A stretch of DNA of 64,000 bases. Source: Ruminococcaceae bacterium P7. Its GTDB lineage: Bacteria; Bacillota; Clostridia; Oscillospirales; Acutalibacteraceae. The stretch lies in assembly GCA_900100595.1 (NCBI GenBank), contig FMUA01000009.1:1-64000 (forward strand), read 5' to 3'. Shown piece after piece: positions 8,148 through 16,711 of this stretch (within the stretch, counting starts at the first letter, position 1; each line of letters starts with the position of its first letter). The notes under the pieces are model-generated. The model searched no databases. It worked only from the letters and a program-made list of their open reading frames with translations, and was not told where the DNA came from. The translations under genes and the position numbers were made by a program.

Positions 8148-9830
8148 TTATCCGCGGTGAATCTCCTGAATCAGTCCGCGGCACTCGTTCAGAAGCGCTC
8201 GGAGCGCTGCCGAGGTTTCGTTCTGAGCGGCGTTAGCGGAGCGGATTACCTCGATTTTTTCATCCAGCTCCGAAATCGTGCCGCCCAGCGCGTTGTTGAG
8301 CTGTTCTTCGGCAAAGACTCTGCCAAAGTCCACCAGCTCGCCCGCAAAACCGTAAAACTCCGCGCACACGCTCTGACAGTATTTTTTCAGCTCCCTGCGC
8401 TGCGTTTCTGCATCGTAATCATCCTTGAGCTGCAGCCCGATATCAAGGACGACGCCGAGCACATCCATTACCTTTCCTGCTCTCGCAAGACCGCGCGCGA
8501 TTTTTTCCGCCTGCCACGGTTTGAACTTGACGTTAAAGGCGTTGCCGATGTCGAGCACCGCCTTGTGTACGTTGCCGCCCGAATAACACGCGAGCTTGAT
8601 GCCGGCGTTTTCGGGATTGACCGCGTTCTGCACAAGGATATCCCCGACGCCCTTCATGAATCCTCCCGCGTTAATCAGCAGGTTCCGGATGTTCTCGGGG
8701 AGCGTTCCGATATTATTTTCGAGCCTTGATTTGAGCTGCATGGTGAACGCCGACTGATCTGCCTCCGAGATATCCTGCTCAACGTCCGCGAGTCCCTTGC
8801 GGAGGATGTCCTGCGCCTGCTGCTGACAATCCGTGGCGGCAGTATTCGCCTCCTCGATTTTTTGCGAGAGCCTTGTTTCGATTTCCTCGGCGTTTTCGCC
8901 GCTGTTCACAAGCTCGGCGGCGTCAAGTCCTGCCTCGCGGATCTTGTTGGAGGTATTGGCAAACAGACTGCGGATATCGCGCCGCAGTCTGCTGCGCGCG
9001 TCGGCGAGCAGATAGCGCTGCTGAACAAAGTTTTCCTCCAGCGCGTTCAGATCCTCGTTTTCGGATTTGAGCTCGAGCGCGTCGATGGCGCGCTGCAGAA
9101 CGTCCTCGATCTGATACAGCTCGGTCGTCAGGCGCGAGACATAGCCCTTTTCGGCGATAAAGCGGTTGACCGTGTCCGTGAATTCGGCACAGCCGCTGCG
9201 CCGTATCAGCCTTTCCGCACGTTGGGGAGAGGTTTCCTTTTTGGCTGCTCCGTCGAGAAAAGACTTCGCGTCGAGGAAGCACAGATGAAGCTCCTCGGGC
9301 GTGTAGGGAGCGATCACCTTGGCGATATCGCCGCGGATGATCTCCTGCTGCTGAGGGGTGTTGCCCTCTGCCGTCATCTGCATTTTGTTGACGACAAGGA
9401 TCATCTCGTTTGCCTTGTCGTTATCGATTGCGAGCTTTCTGAAATGCGCGGCGATATTCGCGTCGAACATCTGACTCGTCACGACAAATATCAGGATATC
9501 CGCCGCGGCGATCGCGCGGTAGGAGATCTCGTCGTGGTCGGGCCGCTGTTCGGTATGGATGCCCGGCGTGTCGGTGATCACCATGCCGTTCCAAACATAG
9601 CTGTTTGTCCGCTCTGTCGTGATGCCCGCGCCGACGGCAATGTCGTCCCTGCCCGTCAGCATGCGGATGATGGTGGATTTGCCCGCGCTGTACTGCCCCA
9701 CAAAAACGATGTTGAGCGGTCGGGTTTCATCGGAAGGCGGCGGACATTGATACGCCGTTCCTTTCAGCGCTTCTTCCGCACGGGCGCGGATCTCCTGAAC
9801 CTGCTTTGCGTATTCCGCGATTTTAAGCAT
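8148..9830 (-). CDS. Dynamin-like GTPase, second gene of the pair
   Basis: 560 residues. The GTPase domain is at the N-terminus: G1 GQYSAGKST at about residue 45, G2 threonine in GAGITTERT, G3 DTPG at about residue 89, and a G4-like NKMQ at about residue 150. The rest is helical with long coiled-coil stretches and an Ala/Gly-rich hydrophobic patch (about residues 385-420) that could act as a membrane paddle. The ribosome-binding site GAGGTGA contains the stop codon of the preceding GTPase gene, so translation is coupled. Bacterial dynamin-like proteins often come as such unequal pairs and act in membrane fusion, repair or phage response; which applies here is not visible. Confidence 0.85.
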   Translation of the reverse strand: MLKIAEYAKQVQEIRARAEEALKGTAYQCPPPSDETRPLNIVFVGQYSAGKSTIIRMLTGRDDIAVGAGITTERTNSYVWNGMVITDTPGIHTEQRPDHDEISYRAIAAADILIFVVTSQMFDANIAAHFRKLAIDNDKANEMILVVNKMQMTAEGNTPQQQEIIRGDIAKVIAPYTPEELHLCFLDAKSFLDGAAKKETSPQRAERLIRRSGCAEFTDTVNRFIAEKGYVSRLTTELYQIEDVLQRAIDALELKSENEDLNALEENFVQQRYLLADARSRLRRDIRSLFANTSNKIREAGLDAAELVNSGENAEEIETRLSQKIEEANTAATDCQQQAQDILRKGLADVEQDISEADQSAFTMQLKSRLENNIGTLPENIRNLLINAGGFMKGVGDILVQNAVNPENAGIKLACYSGGNVHKAVLDIGNAFNVKFKPWQAEKIARGLARAGKVMDVLGVVLDIGLQLKDDYDAETQRRELKKYCQSVCAEFYGFAGELVDFGRVFAEEQLNNALGGTISELDEKIEVIRSANAAQNETSAALRALLNECRGLIQEIHRG

Positions 9831-9834
9831 GCTG

Positions 9835-11919
9835 TCACCTCGTTATCATGATTCCGCTCAGCTGCTGAGCGAGCTTGGCTTTGTTGATGGAAACGGGATC
9901 GTCCCTGTTTTTCAGCACGGCGGACAGTTTGCCGCCGCGGTTATTCAGCGTGTAATTCCCGCTGCCGAGAATCATGCGCAGTATTTCGGTTTTATCCTCG
10001 GTATAGGGCAGAAACCGGATACCCTCGCCGAGCAGATTGCACAGCGCCTGCCGCTCGCGGTCGGGAAACGCGGTATGCGGCGCAAGCACGACGGCACATT
10101 CAAAGCCTGCGATCATCGCCGCGTCGTGGATTCGCATGGAAAGCGACGGACAGCCGAGCAGGGCGAGCGCCTTGCACAGCAGGGAGCGGTACAGCTCCCT
10201 CAGACTGCCGCTGAGCTGTCCCGCGAGCATGCTCTGTGTTGCGGAAAGCTCGGTGACGACCTCGCACACGCTTTCGAGGTCGGCTTCGAGCAGATTGAGC
10301 TTATCGAGAATCTCGCGGAGACTCATTTCGAGAGAAGCACGGTATTTTTGGCAAATGGTGTTGATGTTTTCCCTGAGCTGACCTTCGATTTTCTCCCTTG
10401 CTCCTCTTTCCAGCTTTGCTTTATCGGGCAGCATGCCGCCGAAAAATTCCTTGACAAGCCCGACGCCTGCTGACGCAATGAGAAGAATCGGCGCCGCGGC
10501 AGGGAAGATCAGCGCGGCAATAATCAGCAGACCGCCCGCGGTCACCATGCCCCAGTCAAACAGCTTGCGGATGTCGAGTATTCTGCGGCTTTTCAGCGTC
10601 ATGTCAGCCGAATAGGTGACGGCGAATTCAAGCTCTTTTTTCATGGAGCGCGTCAGCTCGCGGATTTCTCCGTCCGCCTGCTGTGAAAGCTCGTTCATCA
10701 GCTCCCTGCCCCGTTCGTTCAGCTTGCATTCTTTCAGGTATTTATCCCACTTTGCGTTGATTTCCTTGCTGCTGAGATTGCGTGCGGCAAAATCGGACGC
10801 TTCGGCGTACATTTTGCTTTTCAATTCGTCCGCGTCACTGACCACGCGGTCGTACGCGCTCTTTTCAAAGCGTTCAATCCACCTGTCCAGCGCTTTTTTC
10901 TTGTCGCCGATCATGTCGCCCTGCAGCTCGTTCAGACAGCTCTGCTCCAGCAGCAGATCGACCGCGCTGCCGATCGGAGCCGCGACAGCGTCAATAAAGG
11001 TCTTGGCGCGGTAGAACTCTCCGTGCGTCGCGACACGCTGCGCGATGGCGTTTTTCAGATTGCGGATACGGCTTGCACCATTCAAAACCTCTGCTTTTCG
11101 GGAATCTTTTGTCTGCTGCGCGAGAAACGCCGAACGCAGGTGGGTGTAAACGAACGGAACCGTGCTCCAGTCCTGACCGGCAAGAGAGCCGAATCCGATA
11201 AACTGACGGCGGATTTCCTCGAGCCGCGGAATTTGAAACGCTTCGTCAATATCCTCGGTGATATACCGCACGTCCTCGTTGATGTCGACGCTCGCCTTGA
11301 CGTTCATGATGCACAGTACGGGCTTTCCCAGCTCCAGAATAGCGCGGAAGCATTCCGCCTCCTGCGACTGTACGCCGTCGTCGGTCATCAGGAACAGGAT
11401 CATATCCGCGTTTTTGGCGGCTTCAAAGGCGATATCCTCGTCCTTCTGCCCGTTGAACGCGCCGATTCCGGGCACGTCGGTGATGCGCAGACCGTTCCAC
11501 TCATAGGAGCGGATATCGCGGGTTTTCCTCTGCGCTCCGTTGCCGATCGCCTTTCCGTCGCCGTGCGTCAGCGCCTCCATGAGCGTTGATTTTCCTGCCA
11601 TCGTTCTGCCGAAAAGCGTGATATTGAAGCTGCTCAGGCTTCCGTGCAGCTTTTTCAGCTGTTCGCGCGGCTGTTCGCTCAATTCCCCGAACGCCTTGCA
11701 GATGTCCTTGATCTGTCGTGACAGAAGCCGGTTCAAGTCCGTGAGATACACGGATTTTCCGTTGAGAAGCGTTACCGACCGTTCGGTTTCCTCACGCGCG
11801 GCGCGAAGCGTCTGTTCGATTTTTCCGAGCTGTGCCGACGCGGTCTCATAACCGTTCTGAGCGCTCTGACGGCATCGCGCGAGTGCTCTGCTCAAATCAA
11901 ATGTATTTTGGCTTTCCAT
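9835..11919 (-). CDS. Dynamin-like GTPase with membrane segment, first gene of the pair
   Basis: About 694 residues. G1 is GRTMAGKST, G3 is DVPG and G4 is NVKA, all in the first third. A hydrophobic hairpin of ~40 residues (GMVTAGGLLIIAALIFPAAA onward) lies about two thirds along and would insert in the membrane, flanked by helical stalk segments. The start at 11919 is chosen because GGAG lies 6-7 bases upstream and the promoter at 11959-11987 would initiate near 11952, which excludes the longer ORF starting at 11970. It is in an operon with the smaller GTPase 4 bases downstream. Confidence 0.85.
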   Translation of the reverse strand: MESQNTFDLSRALARCRQSAQNGYETASAQLGKIEQTLRAAREETERSVTLLNGKSVYLTDLNRLLSRQIKDICKAFGELSEQPREQLKKLHGSLSSFNITLFGRTMAGKSTLMEALTHGDGKAIGNGAQRKTRDIRSYEWNGLRITDVPGIGAFNGQKDEDIAFEAAKNADMILFLMTDDGVQSQEAECFRAILELGKPVLCIMNVKASVDINEDVRYITEDIDEAFQIPRLEEIRRQFIGFGSLAGQDWSTVPFVYTHLRSAFLAQQTKDSRKAEVLNGASRIRNLKNAIAQRVATHGEFYRAKTFIDAVAAPIGSAVDLLLEQSCLNELQGDMIGDKKKALDRWIERFEKSAYDRVVSDADELKSKMYAEASDFAARNLSSKEINAKWDKYLKECKLNERGRELMNELSQQADGEIRELTRSMKKELEFAVTYSADMTLKSRRILDIRKLFDWGMVTAGGLLIIAALIFPAAAPILLIASAGVGLVKEFFGGMLPDKAKLERGAREKIEGQLRENINTICQKYRASLEMSLREILDKLNLLEADLESVCEVVTELSATQSMLAGQLSGSLRELYRSLLCKALALLGCPSLSMRIHDAAMIAGFECAVVLAPHTAFPDRERQALCNLLGEGIRFLPYTEDKTEILRMILGSGNYTLNNRGGKLSAVLKNRDDPVSINKAKLAQQLSGIMITR

Positions 11920-11958
11920 ATATATCTCCGTTTTGCTTGCGGTTGTATCGTTTATTTT

Positions 11959-11987
11959 ATCATACAACATTATCTGTCTGCTTTCAA
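11959..11987 (-). promoter_or_regulatory. Promoter of the dynamin-like GTPase operon
   Basis: Read on the minus strand: TTGAAA, 17-base spacer, TATGAT. Distance to the start codon at 11919 is about 33 bases from the predicted transcription start. Confidence 0.7.
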
Positions 11988-12059
11988 GATTTCCCGATGA
12001 TTTTCATGGCGTTATGAAAACGATAATCATGATTGAAAACTTCCCTTCCGTGTGCTACA

Positions 12060-12220
12060 GGGAACCTCTAAAAATTCCCAGCCGCGCATAAGCACGGAAT
12101 CTTCACGGCATAATCTTGCCAAATCTCCTTGAAATACGTCAGTATTCCTGCGGCGCTTTGACAACATTCTGCCATAAATCTTCCGCACTTCTGCACGACA
12201 TTGAATTATTAGAGATTCCC
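12060..12220. mobile_element. Miniature inverted-repeat element, long copy (161 bp)
   Basis: The ends GGGAACCTCTAAAAATTC and GAATTATTAGAGATTCCC are imperfect inverted repeats. TACA flanks both sides (12056-12059 and 12221-12224) as a 4-bp target duplication. There is no ORF inside, so it must be moved in trans. The same element in deleted form lies at 19884-19943. Confidence 0.8.
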
Positions 12221-12255
12221 TACAGGGAATACAAGGAAACATTTGGGGTGTTTTG

Positions 12256-12800
12256 ATGAATCCGATCAACAGAAAAACAATCGCGCTTATCACGCTGTTT
12301 CTGGCTTTGACAACAGTCATCCTTGACTGCAACGGCTACGAAAAGAAAATCTATTTCTGGACGCCCGACGGCTATGACCCAAATTCCGATGAAAAGTACG
12401 CCACAATCTATGTGCTCGACGGACAGGGAGAGGTGAATCTGAACGATCCCGACCGCCGTCCCGACGGATGCGAGTATATTCCCGATCAGGTCAGAAGCAT
12501 GATTCAGAACACAGGCTACAAGGCGATCGTTGTGGCGGTCAGCACCTACGGCAACATGACCGATATCATACGTGACGACGAGCAGATTCCCGATATCGGG
12601 GAGTGCGAGACGGTCGGAGACGTTCTATATCACGCTGGAGTACCCGGAGCTGTTCGGAACGGCAGGCGCTCAGTCGCCCTCGTTCTGGCTTTACAAGGAC
12701 GAGGTGTGGAGAGAGTATCTCAGCGGAAAGGACTTCACCGACCATGCGGCTGTACCTCGGTCAGATTTTTTATTCAAGATGAACCGTTTTGCTCTGACCG
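12256..12800 (+). pseudogene. Decayed esterase (esterase D-like alpha/beta hydrolase)
   Basis: Frame 1 from ATG 12256 encodes a signal-like N-terminus and the esterase stretch KKIYFWTPDGYDP...YATIYVLDGQGE. The similarity breaks near 12630 and continues in another frame as EYPELFGTAGAQSPSFWLYK up to about 12740. The segment with the nucleophile GxSxGG is missing between the two, so an internal deletion with frameshift has removed the active site. The miniature element lies immediately upstream. Not expected to be functional. Confidence 0.75.
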
Positions 12801-12808
12801 GCGTTAGA

Positions 12809-12869
12809 GTACTTTTTGTAATAATAATAAAAAATATACGGTTAATTGTTGATTTATCACAAAAAGTAC
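12809..12869. repeat. Inverted repeat upstream of a promoter
   Basis: GTACTTTTTGT (12809-12819) and ACAAAAAGTAC (12859-12869) are perfect inverted copies 39 bases apart, ending 8 bases before the -35 box of the next gene. It may be a terminator of the decayed gene or an operator. Confidence 0.5.
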
Positions 12870-12877
12870 GCCGCTAC

Positions 12878-12906
12878 TTGACAGCCAATCCAAAAAGACT
12901 TATAAT
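12878..12906 (+). promoter_or_regulatory. Consensus promoter of the small membrane protein gene
   Basis: TTGACA (12878-12883), 17-base spacer, TATAAT (12901-12906): a perfect housekeeping promoter. Confidence 0.85.
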
Positions 12907-12960
12907 AAAATCAGCGTATTTTACTGCGCTAAAATATTAATATCTCAGGAGGATATGACA

Positions 12961-13296
12961 ATGTCAGGCAATCAGAAAATCTTAGGTATTGTATCGATTG
13001 TACTCGGCGCGTTCGCAATCGTTTTCGCATGGGTTACATGGGTAAACATTGCTGCGTTAATTGCGGCTATCGCAGGTCTTGTTCTTGCGATTATGTCCAG
13101 AAAGGGCTTCGCAGCTGCCGGTGAGCAGTCTCCCGTTCCCACAATCGGTCTGGTACTGTCCATCATCGGTCTTGTTTTCTCGATCATCGGCTTCTTCACC
13201 TGCACCGTTTGCGTATGTGCCGCGAAGCAGGCTCTTGATGATCCTGCCGTCGCAAGCCAGCTCAGCAGCGCTCTCAGCTCTGCTCTTGCTCAATAA
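12961..13296 (+). CDS. Small multi-pass membrane protein (DUF4190-like)
   Basis: 111 residues with an AGGAGG site 8 bases before ATG 12961 (an in-frame ATG at 12955 is too close to it). Three hydrophobic helices are visible, the first two joined by the charged SRKGF turn and the third ending in a CTVCVC cluster, then a short Ser/Ala-rich tail. The layout resembles small DUF4190-type membrane proteins of Firmicutes. Its strong promoter suggests abundant expression. Function unknown. Confidence 0.7.
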   Translation: MSGNQKILGIVSIVLGAFAIVFAWVTWVNIAALIAAIAGLVLAIMSRKGFAAAGEQSPVPTIGLVLSIIGLVFSIIGFFTCTVCVCAAKQALDDPAVASQLSSALSSALAQ

Positions 13297-13319
13297 GAGA
13301 ATTTCACAGACAAGCATTC

Positions 13320-13352
13320 ACAGTCAGCCTTTGGCTGGCTGTGTTGTTTTTT
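13320..13352 (+). terminator. Rho-independent terminator
   Basis: ACAGTCAGCC pairs with GGCTGGCTGT around TTT and is followed by GTTGTTTTTT. Confidence 0.8.
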
Positions 13353-13363
13353 AGGGGGTATTT

Positions 13364-14170
13364 ATGTTTCCGTCCATTGAAATCTTCGGCAGGGAAATCG
13401 GAACCTACGGCATCCTGGTCGTGATCGGCGGTTTCTTCTGCGCGCTGGTCGGCAGGCTTCTTGTCAAACGCTTCGGCATGGATCTGTTTGACTTTCTGAT
13501 TCTGATGCTGTCCATCGGCGTCGGCATTTTTATCGGCGCCCACATTGTCTTTGCTCTTACGAATATCAAAACGCTGGTTCTCACGTTTCAGCATATCGGC
13601 GAGCTGTGGTTTGAACGGTTTTGGGATTTGTTTGTTTCCTGCATCGGCGGAATGGTATTTTACGGCGGTTTTCTCGGGGGACTTGCTTCGATTCCGATTT
13701 ACTGCAAATTCGACAAGCGCGTTACGCGCGGTCAGATGTTTGACCTTTACGCCGTGCTGGTGCCGCTGTTTCACGTGTTCGGCAGAATCGGATGCTTTCT
13801 CGGAGGCTGCTGCTACGGCGTCGAGTCACCGTTCGGCTTCACCGTACACGGCAACGAGATGAATCCCGGTATCAACGGCGTCTGCCGCCTGCCCGTCCAG
13901 CTGATCGAATCGGTCTGCAACCTGCTGATATTCCTGTTGATATTCTATCTGTTCCAAAAGAGGATCATGGAAAAACGGCTGATTTTCCTCTATATGCTGA
14001 TATACCCCGTCGTGCGCTTTACGCTCGAGTTTTTCAGGGGCGACGAGATCCGCGGTTTTGTGTTCGGACTCTCGACCTCGCAGTGGATCAGCATTTTCCT
14101 TTTTGCCGCCGCCGTCATCGGTCTGACGGTAGCGCATTTCCGCAAAAACAAGCAAACGGCTGCCGTGTAA
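13364..14170 (+). CDS. lgt: Prolipoprotein diacylglyceryl transferase
   Basis: 268 residues with seven predicted membrane helices. It transfers diacylglyceryl from phosphatidylglycerol to the lipobox cysteine of prelipoproteins. The family signature is visible around HVFGRIGCFLGGCCYG (about residue 140), preceded by the FYGGFLGG stretch (about residue 105) and followed by the RLPVQLIES motif; the early GTYGILV stretch also fits. GGGGGT precedes the ATG. It is flanked by its own terminator. Lipoproteins in this window (15705, 50627) would be substrates. Confidence 0.9.
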   Translation: MFPSIEIFGREIGTYGILVVIGGFFCALVGRLLVKRFGMDLFDFLILMLSIGVGIFIGAHIVFALTNIKTLVLTFQHIGELWFERFWDLFVSCIGGMVFYGGFLGGLASIPIYCKFDKRVTRGQMFDLYAVLVPLFHVFGRIGCFLGGCCYGVESPFGFTVHGNEMNPGINGVCRLPVQLIESVCNLLIFLLIFYLFQKRIMEKRLIFLYMLIYPVVRFTLEFFRGDEIRGFVFGLSTSQWISIFLFAAAVIGLTVAHFRKNKQTAAV

Positions 14171-14186
14171 CGCGGCAGCTTTTTTA
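14159..14186 (+). terminator. Terminator of lgt
   Basis: GCTGCCG (14159-14165) pairs with CGGCAGC (14173-14179) followed by seven T. Confidence 0.85.
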
Positions 14187-14187
14187 C

Positions 14188-14216
14188 TTGCAAAAAACAG
14201 CAAGCTATGGTATGAT
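14188..14216 (+). promoter_or_regulatory. Promoter of the 14253 gene
   Basis: TTGCAA (14188-14193), 17-base spacer, TATGAT (14211-14216), beginning right after the lgt terminator. Confidence 0.7.
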
Positions 14217-14252
14217 ATATTAGTGAATTTAACGAAAAGGAGCTTTACCATA

Positions 14253-14801
14253 ATGGATGGCGGATTTAACGAACAGGTAGTCAAGAGGGTCAACAAGCCA
14301 AAGCAGCTGGTTATCAAGATCGTGGCGGTGCTGATTGTCGTCATGCTTCCCTTTATCGCGGCAGGAATCGCGATACTGACGGGCGTGCAGTATATTTTTG
14401 TCGTCGGATTGTTCCTGACGCTCGCCGGCATTTACGGCGTCTGGTACGTCTTTTCGCTGCAGAAGGTGGAATTTGAGTATTCCGTCGCGGGCAACGACCT
14501 CGACATCTACAAGATCATCTCCCTGCGCAAGAGAAAGCCGGTTTGCCGCGTGCCGATCAACGAGATCACCGTGCTGACGCGTGAGGAAAAGGAAGTCGAG
14601 AACGTCCGCGTGACGAAGGCGTTTGTCGCGCCGCGCGATGTTGACGCAAAGGATGAGAACTATTACGCGCTGTTCAACAGCCCTGCCTTTGGCAAGTGCC
14701 TGCTGGTGTTTTCACCGAACGAGCAGATTCTCGACGGAATGCGCGTGCACCTCGACAAGCTGATTGTCCACGAGCTGTTCTATAAGAACAAACAAAGATA
14801 A
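14253..14801 (+). CDS. Membrane protein with two helices and a cytosolic beta domain
   Basis: 182 residues. ATG 14253 has AAGGAG 9 bases upstream and lies downstream of the promoter; the GTG at 14223 is too close to the promoter. Two membrane helices (about residues 20-62) follow a short basic N-terminus, then a ~110-residue strand-rich domain of the bacterial PH-like type (KVEFEYSVAGNDLDIYKI, INEITVL). It ends one base before the NAD(P)HX dehydratase gene, so the two are co-transcribed. No specific function recognised. Confidence 0.7.
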   Translation: MDGGFNEQVVKRVNKPKQLVIKIVAVLIVVMLPFIAAGIAILTGVQYIFVVGLFLTLAGIYGVWYVFSLQKVEFEYSVAGNDLDIYKIISLRKRKPVCRVPINEITVLTREEKEVENVRVTKAFVAPRDVDAKDENYYALFNSPAFGKCLLVFSPNEQILDGMRVHLDKLIVHELFYKNKQR

Positions 14802-14802
14802 G

Positions 14803-15660
14803 ATGAACTACACGGAAAAGGAATTTGTCCGCAGCGTGATGCCGCAGCGTCCCGACGACGCGAACAAGGGGACGATGGGGACGCTGCTGAGTATCTGCGG
14901 CAGCTACGGCATGGCGGGAGCCGCGATGCTGGCGGCAAAGGCGGCGCTGCGCATGGGCGTAGGGCTGCAGAAGAGCGCGCTGCCGAAAAGCATCTATCCG
15001 ATCGCGGCGGCGAATCTCTGGGAGAGCGTCTATCTGCCGCTCGCGGAAACGGAGAACGGCAGCATCAGCGCGGCAAATATGGATTTGCTGCTTGCGGACA
15101 GGCATACCGCCGTCCTGCTCGGCTGCGGCATGACCGCCTGCGCGGACACAAGAGCGATCGTTCAGGGCTTTATCGAAAACAGCGAAGCGCCGATGGTGCT
15201 CGACGCGGACGCGCTCAACGCGATAGCGGAGGAACCCGCTGTGCTCAGAAAGGCGAAAGCGCCGATCGTCATTACGCCGCATCCCGCGGAGTTCGGGCGG
15301 CTGATGCATATGACGCCGCAGGCGGTCAACGCTGACCGCGAGGGCTTGGCGGCGAGATTTGCGCGCGAATACGGCGTTGTGACGGTGCTCAAGGGCGCGG
15401 GAACGGTCATCGCGTCACCCGAGGGAGAGCTTGTCGTCAATCCCACAGGCAACAGCGGCATGGCGACGGGCGGCAGCGGCGACGTGCTCGCTGGAATGAC
15501 AGGAGCGCTGCTCGCGCAGGGCGTAAAGCCCTTTGAGGCGGCGGCAGCGGCGGTCTATCTGCACGGGCTGGCTGGCGACATCGCCGCGGAAAAGCGCGGA
15601 AGGACGTCCATGCTGCCAAGCGATCTGATCGAATGTATTCCCGCGGCGCTGCGGTATTAA
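14803..15660 (+). CDS. nnrD: ADP-dependent (S)-NAD(P)H-hydrate dehydratase
   Basis: 285 residues of the ribokinase-like fold. It uses ADP to dehydrate damaged NAD(P)HX back to NAD(P)H. Visible signatures are KGTMGTLLSICGS near the N-terminus, VLDADALNA (about residue 135), ITPHPAEFGRL (about residue 155), and NSGMATGGSGDVLAG (about residue 220) with the catalytic aspartate. The NAD(P)HX epimerase domain often fused to it is absent, so it must be encoded elsewhere. The start immediately follows the preceding stop. Confidence 0.9.
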   Translation: MNYTEKEFVRSVMPQRPDDANKGTMGTLLSICGSYGMAGAAMLAAKAALRMGVGLQKSALPKSIYPIAAANLWESVYLPLAETENGSISAANMDLLLADRHTAVLLGCGMTACADTRAIVQGFIENSEAPMVLDADALNAIAEEPAVLRKAKAPIVITPHPAEFGRLMHMTPQAVNADREGLAARFAREYGVVTVLKGAGTVIASPEGELVVNPTGNSGMATGGSGDVLAGMTGALLAQGVKPFEAAAAAVYLHGLAGDIAAEKRGRTSMLPSDLIECIPAALRY

Positions 15661-15704
15661 ATCACAAATCACAGGCATATAATGCGAATACGGAGGTGGT
15701 CACA

Positions 15705-16208
15705 ATGACCCGCGTATCAACCGCGTTATGTGTCTTTTTTTGCGTGCTTTTTAGCCTGAGCGGATGCGCGCGCGACGGCAGGCAGGGACTGAAAACGGAC
15801 TTTTCTGCGGATTTCACCGCGCAGTACGGAGAGATGGAGCTGAGCGGCAGGCTTACATACACAGGCGAAAAGAGCCTGAAGCTGGAGCTGTCGTCGCCCG
15901 AAACGCTGGAGGGTCTGACGGTCGGCTATCGGGGCGGCGAACTGAGTCTCGGCAAGAACGGACTGCTCTGCACGGCGGACGAAGCGTATCTGCCCGCAGG
16001 CTCTTTTCCCTCGATGCTCAAAACCGCGCTCGGCTCAGTCGTTTCCGCGGCGGAGAACGGTCAGCTTACATTTGATGGACAGGAAGCGCAGACCGACACG
16101 CCGTTTGGTTCTTGTGAGCTGACGGTGGACAGCGAGGGGATTCCCGTCACGCTTTCACTGAGCGGAAGGAATTTCAGCGTGGAGCTGAGCAATCGAAGTG
16201 CGCTTTAG
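15705..16208 (+). CDS. Small lipoprotein
   Basis: 167 residues with a CGGAGGTGG site before ATG 15705. The N-terminus is a lipoprotein signal with lipobox LSGC (cysteine about residue 21), so the mature protein is lipidated by Lgt. The mature part is strand-rich with repeated amphipathic segments (MELSGRLTYTGEKSLKLELS, GSCELTVDSEG), similar in feel to LolA/outer-surface beta proteins, but no family is recognised. Confidence 0.7.
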   Translation: MTRVSTALCVFFCVLFSLSGCARDGRQGLKTDFSADFTAQYGEMELSGRLTYTGEKSLKLELSSPETLEGLTVGYRGGELSLGKNGLLCTADEAYLPAGSFPSMLKTALGSVVSAAENGQLTFDGQEAQTDTPFGSCELTVDSEGIPVTLSLSGRNFSVELSNRSAL

Positions 16209-16327
16209 CGGTCACATTTCTCACGCCGTAAAATAATATATAGTAGCTGAATAATTTTTTTGCAAACGGACAAAAATAATAGCAGACAGCCGAGCTGCTC
16301 GGCAAAAATTATTGGAGCGTGAAAGCC

Positions 16328-16675
16328 TTGAATATTCGTCGCGGAGATATCTATTACGCCGATTTAAGTCCCGTTGTCGGTTCGGAGCAGGGCGGCATCC
16401 GTCCCGTGCTGATCGTGCAGAACAACGTGGGGAACCGCTACAGCCCCACCGTGATTGCGGCGGCGATCACCAGCCAGCAGTCCAAAGCCAAGATGCCCAC
16501 CCACATACCGCTGCACGCCAATACATCGGGGCTGACGAAGGACAGCGTTGTGCTGCTCGAGCAGGTGCGCACCATCGACAAGCGCCGCCTGAAGGAGAAG
16601 ATGGGCAGCGTGGACGACGCGTCCATGTCCGCCGTTGACAACGCGATATCGATTTCCCTCGGCTTGCAGGGATAA
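16328..16675 (+). CDS. MazF/PemK-type endoribonuclease (EndoA-like), orphan
   Basis: 116 residues, close along its whole length to B. subtilis Endo[21 protein letters not shown] at the N-terminus, [17 protein letters not shown], and [13 protein letters not shown]. These toxins cleave mRNA at short sequences. I prefer TTG 16328 because GGAG lies 10 bases upstream and homologues start at this point; GTG 16319 is only one base from that site. The usual antitoxin gene (EndoAI/MazE) is not upstream; the preceding gene is a lipoprotein. A standalone EndoA is common in some Clostridia. Confidence 0.88.
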   Translation: MNIRRGDIYYADLSPVVGSEQGGIRPVLIVQNNVGNRYSPTVIAAAITSQQSKAKMPTHIPLHANTSGLTKDSVVLLEQVRTIDKRRLKEKMGSVDDASMSAVDNAISISLGLQG

Positions 16676-16681
16676 AGGAAC

Positions 16682-16711
16682 AAGGCTGCCCGGTCGGGCA
16701 GCCTTGTTTTC
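16682..16711. terminator. Bidirectional terminator
   Basis: AAGGCTGCCC and GGGCAGCCTT form a perfect 10-bp stem around GGTC, followed by GTTTT. It serves the toxin gene and the convergent transporter gene. Confidence 0.85.

Noticed and set aside
8862..11589. Long plus-strand frames (e.g. 8862-9851, 9829-10473, 11023-11589)
   Set aside because: They are antisense shadows of the two GTPase genes; no ribosome-binding sites and unnatural composition.
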